Below, in pieces: positions 7,848 through 10,366 of a stretch of DNA of 10,366 bases. The stretch comes from a candidate division NC10 bacterium SPGG6. Lineage in GTDB: Bacteria; Methylomirabilota; Methylomirabilia; Methylomirabilales; CSP1-5. The notes beneath the pieces were generated by a model. The model was not told the origin of the DNA. It searched no databases and saw nothing but the letters and a program-made list of their open reading frames with translations. Location of the stretch: the NCBI GenBank assembly GCA_001643535.1, contig LXTG01000066.1, positions 1,642 to 12,007 of the forward strand, read 5' to 3'. Within the stretch, counting starts at the first letter, position 1. The number at the start of each line of letters is the position of its first letter. Both the position numbers and the translations under genes were made by a program.

Positions 7848-8957
7848 CTATTGTTTACCCGCCTTGAACCGGTCCTTGAGCCGGCCCATCACCTGGGGCA
7901 AGGTGGTGTACTCCATTTCTTCGAGGGGGAGGCGGTGGGGCTGGAACGGTCCGTGCCGCCGCATATACTCCGCCACCTCACTGGCCTTTCGGCGGATCTC
8001 ATCGAAGGAGGGATCATCGAAGAGGTCCACCGGCCCGACCAGCTGTCCGTCAGCCAGCTGGAAGCCGGCCGCCACCACACGCGGCGGCCCATCGAAGCGA
8101 GTCGGGTTGGCCTCGTGGAAAGCACAGGGCATGAGCGGCCCACAGTGGGACCCTCGCATCCAGCCTTCGACGAGGTGCGGAAACGAAAAGCCCTCGATCA
8201 CCTCACCGACGGCAGGGAACCCGGCCTGGCACCGGACCACCATCACCGGGTCATCTTTCCCGACGTATTTGCCCGCGATCAAGCTGAGCTTCTGGGTAGA
8301 AGCTACTGCGGCGATTTGCCCGTCGGTGCGCCGATGCACCTCGGTGACCATGTACTGATTGGAGGCCCCCAGAAAGATGAGGAGATCGTATAACTCCTCG
8401 GGGCAGCTCAACTTGATGGTGGCATCCTTCTTGGCGTCCAAGACCGTGAACTGGAATCCCTCGTGCATCTTGGGATCAATGATGAGCCCGGCGGAGGTGA
8501 AAGGGTCGGCAAATATCCGGTAGAGGGGAAAGTTCCAAGCCCCCGGCGAGCATTTGTCCGCCATGAAGACCACGATGGGCTCACTGGTCCGCTCCACGAA
8601 CTCCATCTCTGCGACTCCCGGCCCCAATCCCCTGACGTTGCCCGAAAAGGCGTCGGAGAGGAGGTCCTGGCCAGCCCCGTATAGATGAAGCCTCTTGGCC
8701 ACGGCCGTGCAGGCCATGAAGGTATCCCACGTTAGGCGATGGATCACCTCGGCGTCGACCCCGTGGTGGTGGGTGATGATGAGGTCAATGTCATCCCCAC
8801 AGCGGGCCACATGATAATCGATGATTATCTTCTTGTTCTTGGCAGCCTCGAGCGACTCGCCGGCCTGCTGGAGGAGATCAGGGTGGACCCGGTTGTGGCC
8901 GGTGTAGCTGCCGACATCAGCTTTGATGACGCTCAGGGTGACCTTTTTGCTGGGCAT
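7848..8957 (-). CDS. fbp: Fructose-1,6-bisphosphate aldolase/phosphatase (class V FBPase)
   Basis: Bifunctional gluconeogenic enzyme that condenses triose phosphates to fructose-1,6-bisphosphate and then dephosphorylates it to fructose-6-phosphate in the same remodelling active site. It is known from archaea and deep-branching or thermophilic bacteria. The 369 residues match the family along their length. Visible key residues are D14 and H21 near the N-terminus, D55-D56 in CGDDID, Q97, D134 in FMADKC, and the YVGKDD segment with Y231, Schiff-base lysine K234, and D235-D236. All fall two positions from the numbering I recall for the Sulfolobus tokodaii enzyme. The start at 8957 has GGAGG 9 bases upstream. 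An ATG at 8965-8963 is out of frame and too close to the Shine-Dalgarno. The gene is transcribed from its own predicted promoter at 9062-9090 and lies downstream of a PilZ gene on the same strand. A second, unrelated FBPase (glpX) starts 1.2 kb away on the other strand. Confidence 0.95.
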   Translation of the reverse strand: MPSKKVTLSVIKADVGSYTGHNRVHPDLLQQAGESLEAAKNKKIIIDYHVARCGDDIDLIITHHHGVDAEVIHRLTWDTFMACTAVAKRLHLYGAGQDLLSDAFSGNVRGLGPGVAEMEFVERTSEPIVVFMADKCSPGAWNFPLYRIFADPFTSAGLIIDPKMHEGFQFTVLDAKKDATIKLSCPEELYDLLIFLGASNQYMVTEVHRRTDGQIAAVASTQKLSLIAGKYVGKDDPVMVVRCQAGFPAVGEVIEGFSFPHLVEGWMRGSHCGPLMPCAFHEANPTRFDGPPRVVAAGFQLADGQLVGPVDLFDDPSFDEIRRKASEVAEYMRRHGPFQPHRLPLEEMEYTTLPQVMGRLKDRFKAGKQ

Positions 8958-8966
8958 GACCGCATC

Positions 8967-9060
8967 CCTCCTTTCCAGAGCCGCACTTCTGTCTGGACCA
9001 CGTCACTGGTAGAGACAGTGAAAACCTGCGAGGGGCTCTTCTCTTGCGCCGGAAGACGTG
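8967..9060 (-). promoter_or_regulatory. Structured 5' leader of the FBP aldolase/phosphatase gene
   Basis: Between the predicted transcription start (near 9055) and the Shine-Dalgarno (GGAGG, 8971-8967) the - strand RNA can form several stems. TCACTG/CAGTGA pairs 9021-9016 with 9008-9003 around a 7-base loop. CCAGA/TCTGG pairs 8996-8992 with 8979-8975 just before the Shine-Dalgarno. A longer-range CACGTC/GACGTG pairs 9060-9055 with 9004-8999. I do not recognise a known riboswitch class. The pairing is visible, but a regulatory role is inference. Confidence 0.3.
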
Positions 9061-9111
9061 TATCATAGCCGGAAACGATTCTCAGGTAAAGGGGGAAAGA
9101 GCTTTCCGGCT
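9048..9111. repeat. Three GCCGGAA copies around the promoter, including a 9-base inverted repeat
   Basis: GCCGGAA occurs on the + strand at 9048-9054 and 9068-9074, offset by 20 bases (about two helical turns). It occurs inverted as TTCCGGC at 9104-9110. The last two extend to a perfect 9-base inverted repeat, AGCCGGAAA (9067-9075) and TTTCCGGCT (9103-9111), with a 27-base interval that contains the -35 box. The layout looks like operator sites for a dimeric regulator of the aldolase/phosphatase gene. The regulator is unknown. Confidence 0.4.
9062..9090 (-). promoter_or_regulatory. Sigma70-type promoter for the FBP aldolase/phosphatase
   Basis: Read on the - strand, TTTACC (9090-9085, 4 of 6 matches to the -35 consensus) is followed after exactly 17 bases by TATGAT (9067-9062, 5 of 6 matches to the -10 consensus). 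The predicted start lies near 9055, giving a leader of about 98 bases. The region is wrapped by repeats of GCCGGAA, listed separately. Confidence 0.5.
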
Positions 9112-9125
9112 CGCTTGCTATTGAC

Positions 9126-9179
9126 GAGTTATGATGGAAATGGGGACCTGGAGGAGAGGAGAGGGGGAGACAAATTGGG
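9126..9179 (-). terminator. Possible Rho-type termination region after the PilZ gene
   Basis: Directly after the PilZ stop, the - strand transcript is pyrimidine-rich and has only three G residues in 54 bases, with a continuous CU-rich tract opposite 9149-9170. Such C-over-G RNA is typical of Rho-loading sites. No U-tailed hairpin is seen. This would separate the PilZ message from the aldolase/phosphatase gene, which has its own promoter further on. Confidence 0.25.
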
Positions 9180-9890
9180 CTACTGAGTCGGGGGGGAGGA
9201 CTCGGAGAAGGTCGGGACGGATGCCTCCTCACTGAGGTTACCAACAAGACTGCCGATCGCAACAGCATCTGCTGGGGTGAGATCAACGAACCGCACTCCC
9301 ATCCCGCATATGGCCCTCGGCTCTGTATCCTCCCCGGACACCCACGCGACCCGCGCACGGACCGAAAGTGGATCGGATAGGCTCGGCAGCGTGAAGTCGA
9401 GCACGATCTCCGTCTCTGGCGCGGCCGGATGATCGGTGACAATGAACATTCCACCCAGGCTCAGGTTGAGGCACGTCCCGTGCCCCGTCGTCCCCCCCTG
9501 CGTGTACTCGACCTCGAATTGGACCGGGGCCCGAACATGGGCTCGTTTCTTGGGCTGAGAGACCCATTGCCGTACCACGGATGGATCGACCGGTTCCTCG
9601 AAGGCCACGCCGTGGGGAAATCTGGTCCCCAGGAGGGTCGGTATACCTTCGCTAACTGATACGACGTGTCCTGGCAGGGGATCACTCGCAGAGATGCAGA
9701 CTGATAGCATTGTGTTGACTGGCAGGGCTTCGGGGAGCAGGATTTCGAGGCCGCCAGCGTTCACATTCCGGGTAATCCCGCGGAGCGGTCGCGGCTCGGT
9801 TTCCTCGGGTGTGAGGGCCGTGCACTGAGCGGGCAGGTAGCGGGTAAAGCGTAGGTAGCGGCGCATTAATATGTTTGGATCCGTAGCCAT
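9180..9890 (-). CDS. Tandem PilZ-domain protein (putative c-di-GMP receptor)
   Basis: A 236-residue soluble protein with two PilZ-like halves. The N-terminal half (about 8-105) has an arginine motif R10-R11-Y12-L13-R14, and at the second motif N42-V-N44-A-G46-G47, where the usual serine is replaced by Asn. The C-terminal half (about 113-212) has the full signature: R116xxxR120 in KKRAHVRAP, then N142-L-S144-L-G146-G147. PilZ domains bind cyclic di-GMP through RxxxR and D/NxSxxG, so the second domain should bind and the first may be weakened or structural. The last roughly 20 residues are Ser/Glu/Pro-rich and probably disordered. No signal peptide or membrane segment is seen. The start has GGAGGTG 5 bases upstream, and a near-consensus sigma54 promoter lies just before that. 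The neighbours are two fructose-1,6-bisphosphatase genes, so a link between c-di-GMP and carbon flux is conceivable but unproven. The downstream target is unknown. Confidence 0.85.
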   Translation of the reverse strand: MATDPNILMRRYLRFTRYLPAQCTALTPEETEPRPLRGITRNVNAGGLEILLPEALPVNTMLSVCISASDPLPGHVVSVSEGIPTLLGTRFPHGVAFEEPVDPSVVRQWVSQPKKRAHVRAPVQFEVEYTQGGTTGHGTCLNLSLGGMFIVTDHPAAPETEIVLDFTLPSLSDPLSVRARVAWVSGEDTEPRAICGMGVRFVDLTPADAVAIGSLVGNLSEEASVPTFSESSPPTQ

Positions 9891-9928
9891 GCCCTCACCT
9901 CCAGCACGAGTCGCAGTGAGGTGAACCG

Positions 9929-9944
9929 AGCAAGAACCATGCCA
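9929..9944 (-). promoter_or_regulatory. Sigma54 (RpoN) -24/-12 promoter for the PilZ gene
   Basis: On the - strand TGGCATGGTTCTTGCT fits the sigma54 consensus TGGCACGRNNNTTGCW with a single mismatch (T for C after TGGCA). There are exactly 10 bases between the invariant GG and GC. Transcription would begin near 9918, leaving about 28 bases before the ATG, with the Shine-Dalgarno at 9902-9896. Position, strand and spacing all fit. An enhancer-binding activator would be required, but no such gene is in the window. Confidence 0.6.
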
Positions 9945-9955
9945 TCACAGGCCAT

Positions 9956-10005
9956 CGAGAGCCAACCCGTCGAAAAGCGGGGGTGCCTTCAACGCCCCCT
10001 TCTCG
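9956..10005. other. Nested inverted repeat in the PilZ-glpX intergenic region
   Basis: An outer pair CGAGA (9956-9960) and TCTCG (10001-10005) encloses a strong G/C stem in which 9979-9985 pairs with 9993-9999 (five G-C pairs, one G-T, one G-C) around a 7-base loop. It lies upstream of both divergent genes, about 40-90 bases behind the predicted sigma54 start. It could be an activator site, a DNA cruciform or part of a small RNA. No U-run follows on either strand. Apart from the listed promoters, I see no gene in 9891-10191. Confidence 0.3.
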
Positions 10006-10103
10006 AGTCACGCGTTAAATCGATCTTCTGTTAAGGTCACGATTTCTTCGCTCCATGTTCCCAACCCTCCGCTGATCCGGTGAGGCACTGCCCCATTCGT
10101 TGC

Positions 10104-10133
10104 TTGACTTCTCTGGGGGACCTCTTCTATACT
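10104..10133 (+). promoter_or_regulatory. Strong sigma70-type promoter for glpX
   Basis: The boxes are TTGACT (10104-10109) and TATACT (10128-10133), each matching consensus at 5 of 6 positions, separated by 18 bases. The start would be near 10140, with a leader of about 52 bases. This is the best sigma70-like promoter in the window and is correctly placed and oriented for glpX. Confidence 0.65.
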
Positions 10134-10156
10134 TTTCTCTCGTTCTAAGTAGTGAA

Positions 10157-10178
10157 GGAACCAAGCCTTTTTGGTCCC
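10157..10178 (+). promoter_or_regulatory. Hairpin in the glpX leader next to the ribosome-binding site
   Basis: In the predicted leader, ACCAA (10160-10164) pairs with TTGGT (10171-10175) around a 6-base loop. After one A-C mismatch, GG (10157-10158) pairs with CC (10177-10178). The Shine-Dalgarno GGGAG (10180-10184) begins two bases after the stem, so the fold could affect ribosome access. The role is inferred only from position. Confidence 0.3.
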
Positions 10179-10191
10179 TGGGAGCTTTTGG

Positions 10192-10366
10192 ATGGACCGG
10201 AATCTGGCCCTAGAGGTGGTTCGGGTGACTGAAGCCGCCGCGCTCTCCTCCGCGCGATGGATGGGGCGGGGCAATGAGCAGCTTGCGGAGCAGACCGCTC
10301 TGGATGCGATGCGCCGGGCCTTTGATGTGGTTAACTTCGCCGGGACCGTAGTGATCGGCCGGGGCG
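10192..10366 (+). CDS. glpX: Class II fructose-1,6-bisphosphatase GlpX (N-terminal part)
   Basis: The ATG at 10192 opens a frame that runs off the right edge, giving the first 58 residues. It aligns without gaps to the start of E. coli GlpX: LALE..RVTEAAAL, then GRG at 25-27, DAMR and VVIGRG. The enzyme hydrolyses fructose-1,6-bisphosphate to fructose-6-phosphate in gluconeogenesis or the Calvin cycle; some homologues also take sedoheptulose-1,7-bisphosphate. The Shine-Dalgarno GGGAG (10180-10184) is 7 bases from the ATG, and a good promoter lies upstream. Position 33, an aspartate metal ligand in E. coli GlpX, is Glu here (A32-E33-Q34). The remaining metal ligands and the substrate site lie outside the window. 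It is divergent from the PilZ gene and duplicates a reaction of the nearby aldolase/phosphatase. Confidence 0.92.
   Translation, partial: MDRNLALEVVRVTEAAALSSARWMGRGNEQLAEQTALDAMRRAFDVVNFAGTVVIGRG

Noticed and set aside
8933..8965. Short upstream ORF on the - strand overlapping the aldolase/phosphatase start
   Set aside because: Its ATG is only 1 base from GGAGG, too close to be used, whereas the annotated start has proper spacing.
9067..9111. AGCCGGAAA/TTTCCGGCT inverted repeat as an intrinsic terminator of the PilZ transcript
   Set aside because: It has a 27-base loop and no U-run, and it overlaps a well-spaced promoter. An operator-like role fits better.
8933..9454. 173-residue - strand frame running from the PilZ gene into the aldolase/phosphatase start
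   Set aside because: It is out of frame with both real genes, Ser/Pro/Arg-rich, and ends just inside the real start region. It is a shadow.
9939..10034. 31-codon + strand ORF (ATG at 9939) in the PilZ-glpX gap
   Set aside because: It has no Shine-Dalgarno, overlaps the predicted sigma54 element and nested stem, and its composition does not look coding.
10008..10274. 88-residue - strand open frame over the glpX start
   Set aside because: It overlaps the glpX promoter, leader and first codons. The product has no recognisable features, and the + strand GlpX match is unambiguous.

Overview
The window is a bacterial chromosome segment that is GC-rich by eye, with third codon positions strongly G or C. 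It carries mostly housekeeping genes and no RNA gene, insertion sequence or CRISPR array that I can see. The host is not an enteric type. TrpS carries an iron-sulfur-type cysteine motif like that described for Thermotoga, DnaE has an intact PHP metal site, and gluconeogenesis includes the archaeal/deep-branching-bacterial FBP aldolase/phosphatase. This fits a deep-branching or candidate lineage; something near NC10/Methylomirabilota, Nitrospirota or Rokubacteria is my guess only, since no marker here settles it.

Left part, all on the + strand (1-7791): the C-terminal tail of an upstream membrane-type protein (1-60), trpS (86-1099), a promoter, guaB (1220-2689), guaA (2770-4305) and dnaE (4357-7791). 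guaB and guaA encode the two committed steps from IMP to GMP. dnaE follows guaA by about 50 bases and may be co-transcribed. guaA is preceded by a G-free, C-rich leader with no Shine-Dalgarno sequence.

Right part (7848-10366): FBP aldolase/phosphatase (-, 7848-8957) and a tandem PilZ-domain protein (-, 9180-9890). Diverging from them is the start of glpX, a class II fructose-1,6-bisphosphatase (+, 10192 to beyond the window edge). Two unrelated FBPase families therefore sit within about 1.3 kb, with a putative c-di-GMP receptor between them. The intergenic DNA has readable signals: a sigma70-type promoter with a cluster of GCCGGAA repeats upstream of the aldolase/phosphatase, a near-consensus sigma54 (-24/-12) promoter for the PilZ gene, and a strong sigma70-type promoter for glpX. 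This implies three separately controlled units.

The most notable observations are the exact CX22CX6CX2C motif in TrpS, the paired FBPase families around a sigma54-driven PilZ gene, the E33 substitution at a metal-ligand position of GlpX, and the intact PHP site in DnaE. I do not see a clearly novel multi-gene system such as a defence, secretion or biosynthetic cluster.
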